The position numbers were made by a program, and so were the translations under genes. Below, piece after piece: positions 30,962 to 41,348 of a DNA stretch of 64,000 bases; positions within the stretch are counted from its first letter, which is position 1, and each line of letters begins with the position of its first letter. The notes beneath the pieces were generated by a model that was given only the letters and a program-made list of their open reading frames with translations, was not told where the DNA came from and made no database searches. Origin of the DNA: Symbiodinium natans (taxonomy: Eukaryota > Sar > Dinophyceae > Suessiales > Symbiodiniaceae); contig CAJNDS010002777.1 in the NCBI GenBank assembly GCA_905221605.1, forward strand, positions 126,501-190,500. The letters run 5' to 3'.

Positions 30962-31107
30962 GTTTAGGGTTAAGGGTTTAAGGTTTAAGGTCTTCGGGTT
31001 TAGGGGTGTTTGAGAACTCTCTTGCAATTCAAAGGCTTTGGGGTGTCACTCTAGGAGTTGACGACGACTTCCAGGTTATAAGTGGTTTTGGGATTAGGGC
31101 TTAGGGT

Positions 31108-31185
31108 AGGGTTTAGGGTTTAGGGTTTAGGGTTTAGGGTTTAGGGTTTAGGGTTTAGGGTTTAGGGTTTAGGGTTTAGGGTTTG
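31108..31185 (+). repeat. TTTAGGG array
   Basis: Near-perfect heptamers followed by TTTGGGG. Confidence 0.9.
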
Positions 31186-31265
31186 GGGTTTGGGGTTTGG
31201 GGTTTGGGGTGTGGGGTTTACGGTTTAGGGTTTGGGGTTTAAGGTTTTTTTGTTCGGCTCTACAG

Positions 31266-31334
31266 GGTGACGTCTCAGGGGCCTTGGCGCAGCATTCAAA
31301 TTTACAGGCGACAGAGACGCAGGCAACTCAGTAG
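31266..31334 (+). CDS. Probable terminal exon, 22 codons
   Basis: A textbook acceptor with a T-run (TTTTTTTGTTCGGCTCTACAG); reads GDVSGALAQHSNLQATETQA, TQ, then TAG. CCCTAAA-oriented repeats follow, as after other terminal exons here. Confidence 0.7.
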   Translation, partial: GDVSGALAQHSNLQATETQATQ

Positions 31335-31452
31335 CTCTAAACCCTAAATTCCAAGCCCTAGACACTAAACCCTAAACCCTAAATCCTAAACCCTAAAGCC
31401 TAAAGCCTAAACCCTAAACCCTAAACCCTAAACCCCAAACAAAGGCTTGCAG

Positions 31453-31540
31453 GTAGTTGGAACCTGGAGGAGGGAGACAGACGAAGGCTCTGTGTCTTCA
31501 ACGGGCCAAAAGGATCGCTGGATGGGCTTCGGGGCCTTTG
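31453..31540 (+). CDS. Probable exon
   Basis: Acceptor GGCTTGCAG; reads VVGTWRRETDEGSVSSTGQK then DRWMGFGAF; donor TTTG/GTAGGA. Left CCCTAAA, right TTTAGGG. Unknown family. Confidence 0.7.
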
Positions 31541-31675
31541 GTAGGAGTTTAGAGTTCAGGGTTAAGGGTTTAGGGTGTAGGGTTTAGGGCTTTGAGCATT
31601 TGGGGTTTGGGGTATTGGGTGTAGGGTCTGGGGTTGGGGCTCAGTGGACTTGTGAACTTTCGGAGTGAGAGGATT

Positions 31676-31815
31676 ACTTGGAGGTTCTGGATACTCATTA
31701 ACCCAATAGTAACTGTACTTATAGCCCAGTTATATAACCCTCTTAGGGCACTCACGGGGCTTATAAGCGGGTTATTACAGTTATGATTGGTTATTAAGGC
31801 CATGAACCTCCAAGT
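31676..31815. mobile_element. MITE-like element, family B, fullest copy
   Basis: ACTTGGAGGTTCTGGATACT, AACCCAATAGTAACTGTACT at the left; TTATTACAGTTATGATTGGT, CCATGAACCTCCAAGT at the right: inverted ends of about 15 bp or more. The centre holds CTTAGGGCACTCACGGGGCT. Confidence 0.8.
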
Positions 31816-32160
31816 AGGAGTTCGGGAGCTCTTGGCCTTCCAAAACCCCTACAAGGCCCGTAATTCCTAATGGCAATAGGAATTCGGGAGGTTCGCAAGG
31901 GTCTGATGGTGTACTACTATGTGCTTAAGAAGCCCTCAAGAAAGCAAGATAATCATCCCTACATTGCCAAAAATGGAACAAGTCTTTTTGGATTCCTAAG
32001 CAAATGGTAGTTACAGTAGTAGTTTAGGTTTCAGGATGTATAAGCTTTCTGTGCTGCTACAAGATCAGACATCTACTTCGGTTCAGGAATGCAACAGCAC
32101 AAACCCCACTCTTCGTCTATGCTCTCAACCGCAGCAAAATCCCCCCCAAAGGCTGCAAAC
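31816..32160. other. Intron interior, no gene seen
   Basis: About 340 bp of unique sequence with a short palindrome (AATTCCTAATGGCAATAGGAATT). No exon context. Confidence 0.4.
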
Positions 32161-32206
32161 CTTTGCCTTTCCCTGGAACCCTAAACCCTAAACCCTAAAC
32201 CCCTGG

Positions 32207-32300
32207 CCGGACGGCCATGGGCCGTCCTGCTGCGTCCACGAGAAGTCCCAGCTGGACGTCATGGAAAGAGAATTTGGATTTTGTGCCAAGTGGAGCTGTC
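32207..32300 (+). CDS. Possible exon or first exon, frame unresolved
   Basis: Two frames are open. One starts at ATG 32217 (MGRPAASTRSPSWTSWKENL). The other is cysteine-rich: DGHGPSCCVHEKSQLDVMER, then EFGFCAKW. The ATG has a GGCCATGG context. No certain donor. Confidence 0.4.
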
Positions 32301-32459
32301 TGTTGTGTTCTTTTAGTCGTGGCACATTTGCCGCCCCCCCCGCCCCGCACTCAGCCCCAAACTACAGCTCAGCCCTCAACCCTTCCTCAACCCTCAACCC
32401 TGAACCCGAAGCCCCAAAGACTCAATCCTAAACCCTTCCTAAACCCTTACCTCTAAACC

Positions 32460-33180
32460 CTTAAGCCAGTCAAGGCATCCGCGCAGCTGTATCAGGTATT
32501 CTTTTATGCTGTGCCAACTTCGAAGGGGCGCTCCTGCCCCATGGCGAGCCCGCAAAGTTGTAATCAGTTCACCCCTCCCCCCAACTTTTACCCCAAACTT
32601 TATTGGTTTAGGGGTCTGGGGAGTAGAGGGTTTACGGGCGCCCTAGACCCTACACCCGTACACTCGCACGCCTCTCCAAGCCAACTCGCTCATGCAATCC
32701 CGCACCCTAAGCCCTATAAACCCTGAACCCTACAAACGCCCTGAAGCCCTAGAAAGCGGGCCCTGTGACCGCCTGCGCCATGGCGAACGTGGATGATGGC
32801 CTGACAGCCCCTTGGCGTGGATGAGAGGGTATAGGGCTTCAGGGTTTCGGGGTCTCAGGGCTCCCCCCATCCGAAGCAACAGAGGGTTTAAGGGGTCTTT
32901 CAGGGTTGCAGGGTTTCAGTTTTTCAGGGTTCCCTCATCCGAAACCCTAAAGGGTTTAAAGGGTTGCAGGGCTTCAGGGTTTCAGGGTTCCCTCATCCGA
33001 AACCCTGAGGGGGTTTAGGGATTTAGGGGTTTGAGGGTTTCAGGGCTTTTTAATCCGAAACCCTAAGGGGTTTAGGGTTTTAGGGGTTTCAGGGTTTTAT
33101 AGTTTTAGGGTTGTAGGGTTTGGATAGGCCTGCACCTCACAAAAGACGAACCGCTAGGCGGGGCAGCCTCTTCCTCTTTG
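32460..33180. other. Unique and repeat-like sequence, no clear exon
   Basis: Contains an imperfect tandem of about 65 bp (AGGGTTTCAGGGTTCCCTCA, TCCGAAACCC) in 32870-33070. A short ATG frame MANVDDGLTAPWRG at 32780-32824 could be a start exon but lacks a clear donor. Confidence 0.4.
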
Positions 33181-33781
33181 GGGGTTTAGGGTTTAGGGTT
33201 TAGGGTTCAGGGTTCAGGGTTTAGGGTTTAGGGTTTAGGGGGGCAGCTTTTTCTCTCTTTTGCCGGTTACCCTGTGCGCCCTTAACCCCCCAACCCTGCA
33301 AGCCTTGAACTCTCGCTATGCCCTGACCCCCCGCGTCCTCACCCGCAGCAAGGACTCTGACCCTAGGCTCGGAACTCCAGAACTCAGGCCCTAAGCCCAT
33401 GAAAGCCTGCAACCCACATTGCCGGCCTGAGGCCCAAAGACCCCTCAACCCCAAACCCCAAGCCCTGAATCCTAAACTCCAAAAACCTATGTATGAACCC
33501 CATAAGCCCTGAACCCCAAAGCCCCCAAACCCAAAAGACCCAAAGCCCCCAACCCCTAGAAAGCCTAATGCCTCACCCCAAACCTCACAACTCCCCAAAC
33601 CCCGCCAGACCCCAAGCCCTAAACCCCAAACCGTAAACCCTAAACCCCAAATCCTAAACCCCAAACCGTAAACCCCAAACCCCAAACCCCAAACCCCAAA
33701 CCCCAAACCCCAAACCCTAAACCCTAAACCCTAAACCCTAAACCCCAAACCCTAAACCCTAAACCCTAAACCCCTCTTCAG

Positions 33782-33868
33782 GGCATCGTGCCCTCGCCGG
33801 CCTCCCCACACTCGAGCGCCTCGTCGAGCGGCCTGGAGGATGATGACGAGGCGCTCAGAGAACCCTAA
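33782..33868 (+). CDS. Probable terminal exon with repeat-supplied stop
   Basis: Acceptor CCCCTCTTCAG; reads GIVPSPASPHSSASSSGLED then DDEALREP and TAA. The final CCC TAA is the first unit of the CCCTAAA-type array. The EDDDEALREP ending resembles FEDEEELREP of the 25893 exon. Confidence 0.65.
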   Translation, partial: GIVPSPASPHSSASSSGLEDDDEALREP

Positions 33869-34145
33869 ACCCCAAACCCCAAACCCCAAACCCCAAACCC
33901 CAAACCCCAAACCCTAAACCCCAAACCCTAAACCCTAAACCCTAAACCCTAAACCCTAAACCCTAAACCCCAAACCCCAAACCCTAAACCCTAAACCCTA
34001 AACCCTAGCCCTAAACCCTAAACCCTAAACCCTAAACCCTAAACCCTAAACCCTAAACCCTAAACCCTAAACCCTAAACCCTAAGCCCTAGCCCTAAACC
34101 CCAAACCCTAAACCCTCAACCCCAAAACCCTAAATCCTAAACCCC
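33869..34145 (-). repeat. CCCCAAA and CCCTAAA arrays
   Basis: Long mixed array following the terminal exon at 33782. Confidence 0.9.
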
Positions 34146-34159
34146 TTGGCTTTAGGTTT

Positions 34160-34470
34160 TGATGTGGGGGTTTCGGGTTGTGAGTCGAACGGGTCTTGTT
34201 GGTTTTGTTTTGTGAGTGACTTCTGATTTAGGCTTGTTTTTGTTTTGGGGATGTATGTGTGTGTGTGTGTGTTTTTTTTTGGGGGGGGCTCAGACCCTAA
34301 ACCCTAAGCCCTCAGCCATAAAGTATAGGGGGCTTAGGGACCCTAACCCCTAAACCCTAAACCCTGTAATTAGGATTCACATGAGGATTGTGAGGGTGTT
34401 GAAGGTTTCGGGCTTCGTGGACCTACGAGGCATGCGTCCCGAAGCCCCAGAGCCCTGCTGGCTTAGGGAT
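34160..34470. other. Intergenic or intron interior, no gene seen
   Basis: G/T-rich unique sequence with a GTGTGTGT run and a poly-T/poly-G junction near 34270-34287. Confidence 0.4.
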
Positions 34471-34538
34471 TTTTAGGGTTTGGGGTTTAGGGTTTAGGGT
34501 CTGGGGTTTGGGGTTTAGGGTTTAGGGTTTAGGATACT

Positions 34539-34730
34539 GTGTTCTTGACGGCGTTGTTTGCGCCACGTGCTTTCACCGACTTGCACCAGGATCCAACCCT
34601 TCGGGCAACAACTTGCGGCTGTGGCCATGACCTCGTCGTCAGAATGCCATCCGCATCGTGTTTACAGGCAGCTTTGCGTGGGTTCCAGGCAGAAGATGGC
34701 GACGAGGAAACCCTAAACCCTAAACCCTAA
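34539..34730 (+). CDS. Possible exon or ORF with acidic end
   Basis: One frame is open for 63 codons from MFLTALFAPRAFTDLHQDPT to GFQAEDGDEE and the repeat. An acceptor GTGTTTACAG at 34667 suggests the real exon may be only the last part, AALRGFQAEDGDEE. CCCTAAA repeats follow directly. Confidence 0.4.
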   Translation: MFLTALFAPRAFTDLHQDPTLRATTCGCGHDLVVRMPSASCLQAALRGFQAEDGDEETLNPKP

Positions 34731-34837
34731 ACCCCAAACCCCAGACCCTAAACCCTAAACCCTAAACCCTAAACCCTAAACCCTAAACCCTAAACCCTAA
34801 ACCCTATTGAGAAACTGTCCGTGCGCGGGAAGGAACC

Positions 34838-34915
34838 ATGTGGCATCATCTGATGGATGCTAGGAGCCACGGTGGTTGCTGGCACTTGCCGAGCCCTCAT
34901 CTGACGCTCGTGCTC
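34838..34915 (+). CDS. Possible first exon, GA donor suggested
   Basis: ATG in GGAACCATG; reads MWHHLMDARSHGGCWHLPSP then HLTLVLVQ to CAG/GATCAA. A GA donor would place it in phase with the exon at 35655. Otherwise the frame stops at TAG 34931. Left CCCTAAA, right TTTAGGG. Confidence 0.4.
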
Positions 34916-34954
34916 GTGCAGGATCAATTTTAGGGTTTAGGGTTTAGGGCTAGG

Positions 34955-35070
34955 GTTTAGGGTTTAGGGTTTAGGGTTTAGGGTTTAGGGTTTAGGGTTT
35001 AGGGTTTAGGGTTTAGGGTTTAGGGTTTAGGGTTTAGGGTTTAGGGTTTAGGGTTTAGGGTTTAGGGTTT
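34955..35070 (+). repeat. Long TTTAGGG array
   Basis: About 16 perfect units. Confidence 0.95.
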
Positions 35071-35079
35071 AAGGATCCT

Positions 35080-35232
35080 ATTTAACGGGATCTAGGGCTG
35101 AGGGATGTTTAAGGTATAAGGTTTATAGGGCTTAGGGTTTAGGGCTTAGGGAAGTTTTAGGTTTTAGGGTTTAGGCTGGGGGGGGGGGAGGTGCTCCTCA
35201 TTAGCCCCTTCAAACAAGGGTTTGGGGTGTGG

Positions 35233-35268
<36 letters not shown>

Positions 35269-35640
35269 CAGGCTCACTCTGGGATCTAGCAAGGCTGTTC
35301 AGTAGTAGATTTTTTTGCTTTGTTGGGTTTTGGGGTCCCTGTACTAGGTAAGTAACCGCTAAACCCTAAACCCTAAATCTTAAACCCTAAACCCTTTCAC
35401 CGCTGGGGAGGATTGACCAGTCAGTCCCGCCGAAAAAAAGGTGAGTCCAGCTAACAAACCCTAAACCCCAAACCTAAACCCTAAACCCTATAAACCTCAA
35501 ACCATCACTGAAAAACCTTGGCTAGGCTGCCTGCGCGGAGTAGCCGGAAGCGCTGAGCGCAAGTCTCAAACCCCAACCTTAAACCCTAAACCCCAAACCC
35601 TAAACCCTAAACCCCAAACCCTAAACCCTAAACCCTAAAA
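35080..35640. other. Intron interior
   Basis: Unique G-rich sequence, a poly-G run (35230-35263), a unique piece at 35265-35350, then CCCTAAA variants. A GC-rich piece near 35525-35565 could be a missed exon, but no frame stands out. Confidence 0.4.
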
Positions 35641-35654
35641 CCATCAGCATACAG

Positions 35655-35717
35655 GAGGAGGACGACGAGAAGAAGGAGAAGAAGGACCAACAGGAGGGCG
35701 CCGAGGGCGATGCCCAG
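35655..35717 (+). CDS. Probable charged exon, 21 codons
   Basis: Acceptor AGCATACAG; reads EEDDEKKEKKDQQEGAEGDA then Q at a consensus donor CCCAG/GTGAGG. Phase 0 at both ends. Highly charged and probably disordered. Confidence 0.7.
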
Positions 35718-36013
35718 GTGAGGCCAGCGGCGAGCCGCATAGCTGCAGCCCCACGAGCGACAGGGTATTAGGGTAGCCCTAAACCCTAAACCCTAAACCC
35801 TAAACCCTAAACCCTAAACCCCAAACCCTAAACCCTAAACCCTAAACCCTAAACCCTAAACCCCAAACCCCAGACCCTAAACCCTAAACCCCAAACCCTA
35901 AACCTAAACCCTGCGGGGCTCAGCGTTTGGGTGTGTCTTTTGATTGGGGGGGGGGGGGGGGGGGGGGCTTGGGGTCGGGGCGCGTGCTGAAGAAGCAAGA
36001 ACTGAGTAGCTGA

Positions 36014-36077
36014 GAAAGTACACTTCACACTTTTTGGGATACTACAACCCCCTATAAAACTGAAAGTGTACACTTTT
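36014..36077. mobile_element. Short palindromic element, family H
   Basis: AAAGTACACTTCACACTTTT and CTGAAAGTGTACACTTT form inverted ends around CTACAACCCCCTATAAAA. Only one copy seen. Confidence 0.55.
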
Positions 36078-36445
36078 AATTAGGGTGCTTATGAACTCAG
36101 CAACCAAGAGAAAGGTTCAGGGACTTAGGGTTTAGCGGCTCAAGGTTTTCAAGGACACAGGAGTTTCTGTTAGGGCTCTGGGGTTTTTCAGGGTCTTAGG
36201 GTTTAGGGTTTCGGGAAGGTTTTGTAGGGTGTAGGGTCCAGGTGGCAGGTCTTGGGGTTAGGGGTTGAGGGTGTGGGGTTTTGGCTCGACCCCCCCCCCC
36301 CCCCCCCCCGTCAGGGTTCAGGGTTTAGGGCTAAGGGTTCAGGGTTTAGGCTTCAGGGTTTAGGGTTCGGGTTTAGGGTTAGGTTTGTGGTTTTGGTCGT
36401 TTAGTCGTGTGTTTCTCAAACGGTCCCTCCTCATTTTGCAAGCAG

Positions 36446-36484
36446 CTTGTTTTGATGTATGGTATTGTGTCGAGCCTCTTGATG
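36446..36484 (+). CDS. Possible hydrophobic exon, 13 codons
   Basis: Pyrimidine-rich lead (CCCTCCTCATTTTGCAAGCAG); reads LVLMYGIVSSLLM to donor GATG/GTACGT. Phase 0 to 0, compatible with 35655 before and 36771 after. Could be part of a membrane helix. Confidence 0.45.
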
Positions 36485-36770
36485 GTACGTCAGGGTTTAG
36501 GGTTCAGGGTGTAAGGTTTTGGATTGAAACCCAGCCACTTGAGCTTGAGTCAAACCTAATCCAACCCCAACCTGCAAACCCTACCACCCTAGCCCTATTG
36601 AAGCCCATTGCAAACCCCAAACCCCAAGCCCGAAACCCAAAATCCCTAGACCCCAAACCCTAGACCCTAAACTTAAACCCCAAACCCTAGACCCTAAACC
36701 TTAAACCCTAGACCCTAAACCCCAAACCCTAAACCCTCAACCCTAAACCCTAAATCCTAAGCCTTGTCAG

Positions 36771-36840
36771 ATTCATGTGCGCGCCACCCAGGTAGCATGG
36801 AGAGACCGCGCCTCAGAGACCCTCCCGAGGGGCCAAGAGG
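36771..36840 (+). CDS. Probable exon
   Basis: Acceptor GCCTTGTCAG; reads IHVRATQVAWRDRASETLPR then GQE; donor GAGG/GTTTAG of the array. Left CCCTAAA, right TTTAGGG. Confidence 0.7.
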
Positions 36841-36924
36841 GTTTAGGGTTTATTGTTTAGGGTTTAGGGTTTAGGGTAGGGTTTGGGGTTTAGGGTTTAG
36901 GGTTTAAGGTTTAGGGTTTCAGGG

Positions 36925-37380
36925 TCGAATTGAGCTTAGGAGGTAATTAAAGGGGTAGAGGGGTTGTCGGGGCTTAGTGTTTAGGGGTTTTAGGGGGTTT
37001 GGGGGCGAAAGGGTTTAGGGTTTGAGGGTTCCGGGTTCAATGTTTAAAGGGCTTCGGGATTGAGTGGTTCAGAACCCTAAAAAACCCCAATACCCTAATA
37101 GCCCGAAACCACAAAAACCGAAGAACAAATACCCAACAACCCTAATGACCTAAAAGCGCCAAATTGGATTGCTGGGTGATTTACTTAGTGATCTACTTGG
37201 TGATCTAACACCCAAGAACAAAAACCTAAAAGCTCTGAAAGCCCTAAATTGCTTCGTACCTGTTTCTCGCCTCAATCAACGCATCGAGTCGCGCTGTTCC
37301 GCGGCACAGGGTTTTCTCCCAACCGTGGTGTTTCCCTGTGCCCGTGTTAATTAAGTGATACCTTTCCCAAAGCCCTAAAT
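36925..37380. other. Intron interior, no gene seen
   Basis: Unique sequence; an open piece at 37169-37354 has no splice context and is not recognised. Confidence 0.4.
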
Positions 37381-37530
37381 TTGCCTTAAAGCCCCTAAAC
37401 CCTAAAACCTAAACCCTAAACCCTAAACCCTAAAGCCTAAAGCCTAAAGCCTAAACCCTAAACCCTAAACCCTAAACCCTCAACCCTAAACCCTGAACCG
37501 CCCCAAAAAACCCGCGGGATTTGCAACCAG

Positions 37531-37608
37531 GCGGGCTCTCCGCATCCTCCTCCGAGTCGGAGGTCCAGGGGCTTGTCCGTTCTTGTGTTTTTGAAGTTGT
37601 TGTTTTTT
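37531..37608 (+). CDS. Possible exon, serine-rich; donor uncertain
   Basis: Acceptor TGCAACCAG; reads GLSASSSESEVQGLVRSCVF and on. Candidate donors are GAG/GTCCAG (37563), GTCCGT (37575) and a consensus GTAAGT (37609). Two bases precede the first full codon, matching the phase left by the 36771 exon. Confidence 0.45.
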
Positions 37609-38055
37609 GTAAGTTGTTTTTTCCTAGTGCAAGGCAACGGTCAGTTTGCCCATCAACCTTGGCAGTTAAAGTTGTTAACGCTGTTTTTGTTTAGTTTGGG
37701 TATTTATTATTAGTTCTGGACATTGTTTGTTTCGTCGCTATTGCTATTTTGTGATTGTTGTTAATTAATCGTTTTCTGATTCTTTGTTCTTATTTTCATT
37801 CATTGACATTTGGAATGTCGTCATGCAGTAGTCAAAAAAGTCACTCTATCACTCTGTTACGCGAGTACTAGAAGACCATGTCTAGCGTCTTCTGTTTTAG
37901 TATTTCAGTGTTTTAGTATTCTATTTTGCCATGACCAAAACCGTTAGCATTGCCATTGCTATGACAAAAACTATAGCTATTCCTATTCCAATTACCAGTG
38001 TAAATACAATTGCCACCTCGTACTACTACACCATGCTTATCATTTCTACTACTAA
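37609..38055. other. AT-richer unique stretch, no gene seen
   Basis: About 450 bp with T-runs and no telomeric repeats, ending in a run of ACTACTA-type triplets that grades into the CTG repeat. Confidence 0.45.
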
Positions 38056-38056
38056 T

Positions 38057-38130
<74 letters not shown>

Positions 38131-38141
38131 ACAAGTAGTGC

Positions 38142-38210
<69 letters not shown>

Positions 38211-38233
38211 TGCTATGACTACGGCAGCAACGC

Positions 38234-38321
<88 letters not shown>
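38056..38321. repeat. CTG triplet arrays and a GAC triplet array
   Basis: About 24 CTG units (38058-38130), a short interruption, about 23 more CTG (38142-38210), another interruption, then about 28 GAC units (38235-38320). All strands and frames are open as homopolymers; there is no evidence that any is translated. Confidence 0.95.
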
Positions 38322-38542
38322 TGCCATCGTTGCACTCGAAGGGTTTGGTGCGTGCTCACGGAAGTCTAGGTTTGAAGCGGCTCAGGCGTTCAGATAGTGT
38401 CGGGAGTTGTCAAGTGGTTAGTTCGGGGCCTTTTGGGGTATTAGGGTTTCGGGCTTTTTCAGGGCTTGTATAGAACTCGCCTCTCACCCTCCGACAGTAC
38501 CGGTTCCTGGTGGCTGGGATAGGGCTCTAATCATCAATGCAG

Positions 38543-38627
38543 GACAAGCCCGAAGGGGACGAGGACGTCGCACCTCTGCTCGCATTGTGCAGACACTTTT
38601 CGGAGCTACTCCTGGTATCATACGAGG
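38543..38627 (+). CDS. Probable exon, frame ambiguous
   Basis: Acceptor CATCAATGCAG with an upstream CTAAT branch-like site; donor GAGG/GTTTAG. All three frames are open: DKPEGDEDVAPLLALCRHFS (then ELLLVSYE), ARRGRGRRTSARIVQTLFGA, or TSPKGTRTSHLCSHCADTFR. The last one ends in the phase required by the next exon. Confidence 0.65.
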
Positions 38628-38699
38628 GTTTAGGGTTTCAGGTTCAGGGTTTAGGGGTTAGGGTTTAGGGTTTAGAGCAACCTCACCCGAAGCTCCTCA

Positions 38700-38816
38700 G
38701 CCTTAAGCCCTCCTCATGCCTCAAGCCCAAAGTACCACTACGTAGCCTAAGCACGGCCCCTTGCAAACCCTTGGCTTGGCTTCAAAGGCGCCGCAGCCTT
38801 TTCATCTTCATCCATC
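38700..38816. other. Intron interior
   Basis: Unique sequence, no element ends recognised. Confidence 0.3.
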
Positions 38817-38926
38817 ACTTAGTAGTAGAGTAGGTAACCTTTACCCTTTTTGGGGTATAGTATAATCCCCTTATAATCCCAAAGGTTAGCCTTTAGTTCC
38901 CCCAGGTTACTGGACAACTAAGTTAT
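38817..38926. mobile_element. MITE-like element, family B2
   Basis: CTTAGTAGTAGAGTAGGTAA, CCTTTACCC at the left; AAAGGTTAGCCTTTAG, GGACAACTAAGTTAT at the right; centre TATAATCCCCTTATAATCCC. The same unit sits inside a family B element at 44520. Confidence 0.75.
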
Positions 38927-39185
38927 CCATCAGGAGCTTGCGTCCCAATTTGCTTTTTCCACCCTGAGCCCTAAGCCCGAAACCTCCCAGCAACTCGGCC
39001 GCAAGGAGGTTTAGAAACCCCCTCCCTACTCTTCCTAAACCCTAACCCTAAATCCTAAACCCTAAACCCTAAACCCTAAACCCTAAACCCTAAACCCCAA
39101 ACCCTAACCCTAAACCCTAAACCCTAAACCCTAAACCCCAAACCCTAAACCCTAAACCCTAAACCCCTGGAAAATCCCTCTTGAG

Positions 39186-39239
39186 GTCCGATCTCTGGCG
39201 GCGCTGAAGGATGAGCTGCGGCCGGAGTTGGCAGGAGGG
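39186..39239 (+). CDS. Probable exon, 18 codons
   Basis: Acceptor CCCTCTTGAG; reads VRSLAALKDELRPELAGG; donor GG/GTTTAG. Phase 0 to 0; first of four consecutive phase-0 exons ending at 42162. The other frames stop. Confidence 0.65.
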
Positions 39240-39240
39240 G

Positions 39241-39440
39241 TTTAGGGTTTAGGGTTTAGGGTTTAGGGTTTAGGGTTTAGGGTTTAGGGGGTTTAGGGGG
39301 TTTAGGGGTTTAGGGTTTAGGGGTTGGGGGTTCAGGGTTTAGGGGTTGGGGGTTTAGGGTTTAGGGGTTGGGGGTTTAGGGTTTAGGGGTTGGGGGGTTG
39401 GGGGTTTAGGGTTTGGGGGTTCAGGGTCTAGGGTTTAATT
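39241..39440 (+). repeat. TTTAGGG grading to TTGGGGG and TTTAGGGG
   Basis: Array start of the intron, progressively degenerate. Confidence 0.85.
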
Positions 39441-39448
39441 AGGGTTTA

Positions 39449-39637
39449 GGGATGTTTCCCCCTAATACTAACAGTCCTTACTAGGGATGATAATGGGGGG
39501 GGGGTACTCTAATCCCGTACAACAAAAAGCAGCATTAACAACTTGGCATGTTGCCCCTTATTCACAGTCCTTAATAGGGATTCGAATGGGGGGTACTCTA
39601 CTCCCCATTAAGGACTGTTAGTATAAGGGGGGGGGGC
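39449..39637. mobile_element. Two adjacent family A MITE-like copies
   Basis: GGGATGTTTCCCCC, ATACTAACAGTCCTTACTAG with TACTCTAATCCC belongs to one copy (39449 to about 39520). TGGCATGTTGCCCC, CACAGTCCTTAATAGGG and TTAAGGACTGTTAGTATAAG with GGGGCA belong to a second (about 39545-39637). Confidence 0.65.
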
Positions 39638-39639
39638 AA

Positions 39640-40318
39640 GTTAGGGGCTTAGGTTGGGCTTCTTCTGGTGGTTGGGGGGGTTAGAGTTTAGGGTTTCGGG
39701 TTTAGGGCTTGTTGTTTAGGGAGGCTTCTTTCAGGTGTTCAGGGGTTAAGGCGTTTGGATGCTTGGGGGTTTAGGATTCAGGCGTTTAGGGATTCAGGGG
39801 TTTTACGTGTAAATTTTTTGGGAGTGACCTTTACAAGGTCGGGGGTAGACAAGGTTTCTTCCAGGGCTACTTGGGTATATTATAGGGAGGAAAGAAGAGG
39901 GTTTGCAGCCTAGGATTTGGTGGGATGCATGCTTCAGGCCCCTGACCCCTAATTATGACGCTGTGCAGGTGAAATGTTCAGGCTTAAACGTTTAGGGTTT
40001 AGGGTTTAGGGTTTAGGGCACCCTGAAGCCCCAAATCCTGCACCCTCCCCAAGCCCTAAATCCTGAAGCTCAAACCCTCGCGCCCCGGAATCCTGCTTCT
40101 TAAGCCCGCAACCTTGAAACCTAAATCCTAAACTTCAATCCAAAACCCTAGAACCCCATATCCTACAAACCTTCGTCAACTCTAGAGACCCAAAATACAC
40201 CCTACATAAATCCTATTTAAGCCCTAGTATAAACCCGCCTGGAAACCCCAATATAAACCCTAATGTCAACCCTATATAAACCCTATTTAAACCCTACATT
40301 GGACATAAACCCTTTATA
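39640..40318. other. Intron interior, no gene seen
   Basis: Unique and degenerate repeat sequence. From 40200 a run of TATAAACCC-type units leads into a CCCTAAA array. Confidence 0.4.
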
Positions 40319-40418
40319 AACTCTACATAAACCCTAAACCCTAAACCCTAAACCCTAAACCCTAAACCCTAAACCCTAAACCCTAAACCCTAAACCCCAT
40401 TCCTTAAAAAACCTGTAG

Positions 40419-40472
40419 AGGAGAGCTCCTAAGCCAGCCCGGTCCTCAGAGCCTCCTCGGAGGGTGGGCGGG
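40419..40472 (+). CDS. Probable basic exon, 18 codons
   Basis: Acceptor ACCTGTAG; reads RRAPKPARSSEPPRRVGG; donor GGG/GTTTCC. Phase 0 to 0. A second frame (GELLSQPGPQSLLGGWAG) is also open. Confidence 0.55.
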
Positions 40473-40504
40473 GTTTCCGGTTTTCAGGGTAGCCCGAATT
40501 CGGG

Positions 40505-40666
40505 TTTGGGGTTTGGGGTTTAGGGTTTAGGGTTTAGGGTTTAGGGTTTAGGGTTTAGTTTAGGGTTTAGGGTTTAGGGTTTAGGGTTTAGGGTTTAGGG
40601 TTTAGGGTTTAGGGTTTAGGGTTTAGGGTTTAGGGTTTAGGGTTTAGGGTTTAGGGTTTAGGGTCG
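40505..40666 (+). repeat. Long TTTAGGG array
   Basis: About 22 units, nearly perfect. Confidence 0.95.
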
Positions 40667-40669
40667 ACT

Positions 40670-41270
40670 CGAAGCCCTCAAGCGGAGTAGAGGGTTGAGG
40701 TTGAGAGTACGTCTAAGGTTTGGGAGTTTAGGGTCTAGGGTTTGGGGTTTAGGGCTTAGGGTTTGGGGTTGAGGGTTTAGAGTTGAGAGTTTTGGGGTTT
40801 GATTTGGGCTTCAGTGTCTTCAAGGGTATAGGCTGATGCGTCAAGAATTGCCGAAGCCCAAAGCCCTTAGTCTTGGAGGTCAGAGACTTTGGACTTAGGA
40901 TTCTTTAACCCGAAGACCCCGAAGAACAAGCCTTTCACCGAAAGCACCCTCAACCCTAAACCCCCAACTCTCAACCTCAACCCCAGGTCGCTGACCTCCT
41001 TTCTCATGGTTTAGTGTGTTCGGGTTAAGTGGACCTCACCCTAAAGCCTAAATCGTAAACTCAGACATCGCCCAAGTCTGAAGGCTAAACACTTAAACGC
41101 TCCCCTGCACCCAAAACTCCTAAGCCTCCAAACCCTAAACACATAAACACAATGCCCTACACCCACCTTAAGTTCTCAACCCTAAACCCTAAACCGTAAA
41201 CTCCAAGCCCTAATCCCCAAACCCTAGACAGCCCTAACCTCCAAGCTCTAAACCCCCAACCCTAAACTCC
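40670..41270. other. Intron interior, degenerate repeats
   Basis: Degenerate TTTAGGG pieces, a unique centre at 40820-41150, then degenerate CCCTAAA pieces. No exon seen. Confidence 0.4.
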
Positions 41271-41348
41271 AAGCCTTAAACCCTAAACCCTAAACCCCAA
41301 ACAAACCCTAGGCCCTAAACCCTGTGGCACCCCTGGGATTTGTGAAAG

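Noticed and set aside
38026-38397. Poly-Leu, poly-Ser, poly-Ala and poly-Asp frames
   Set aside because: CTG and GAC microsatellites; every frame and strand is open and there is no splice context.
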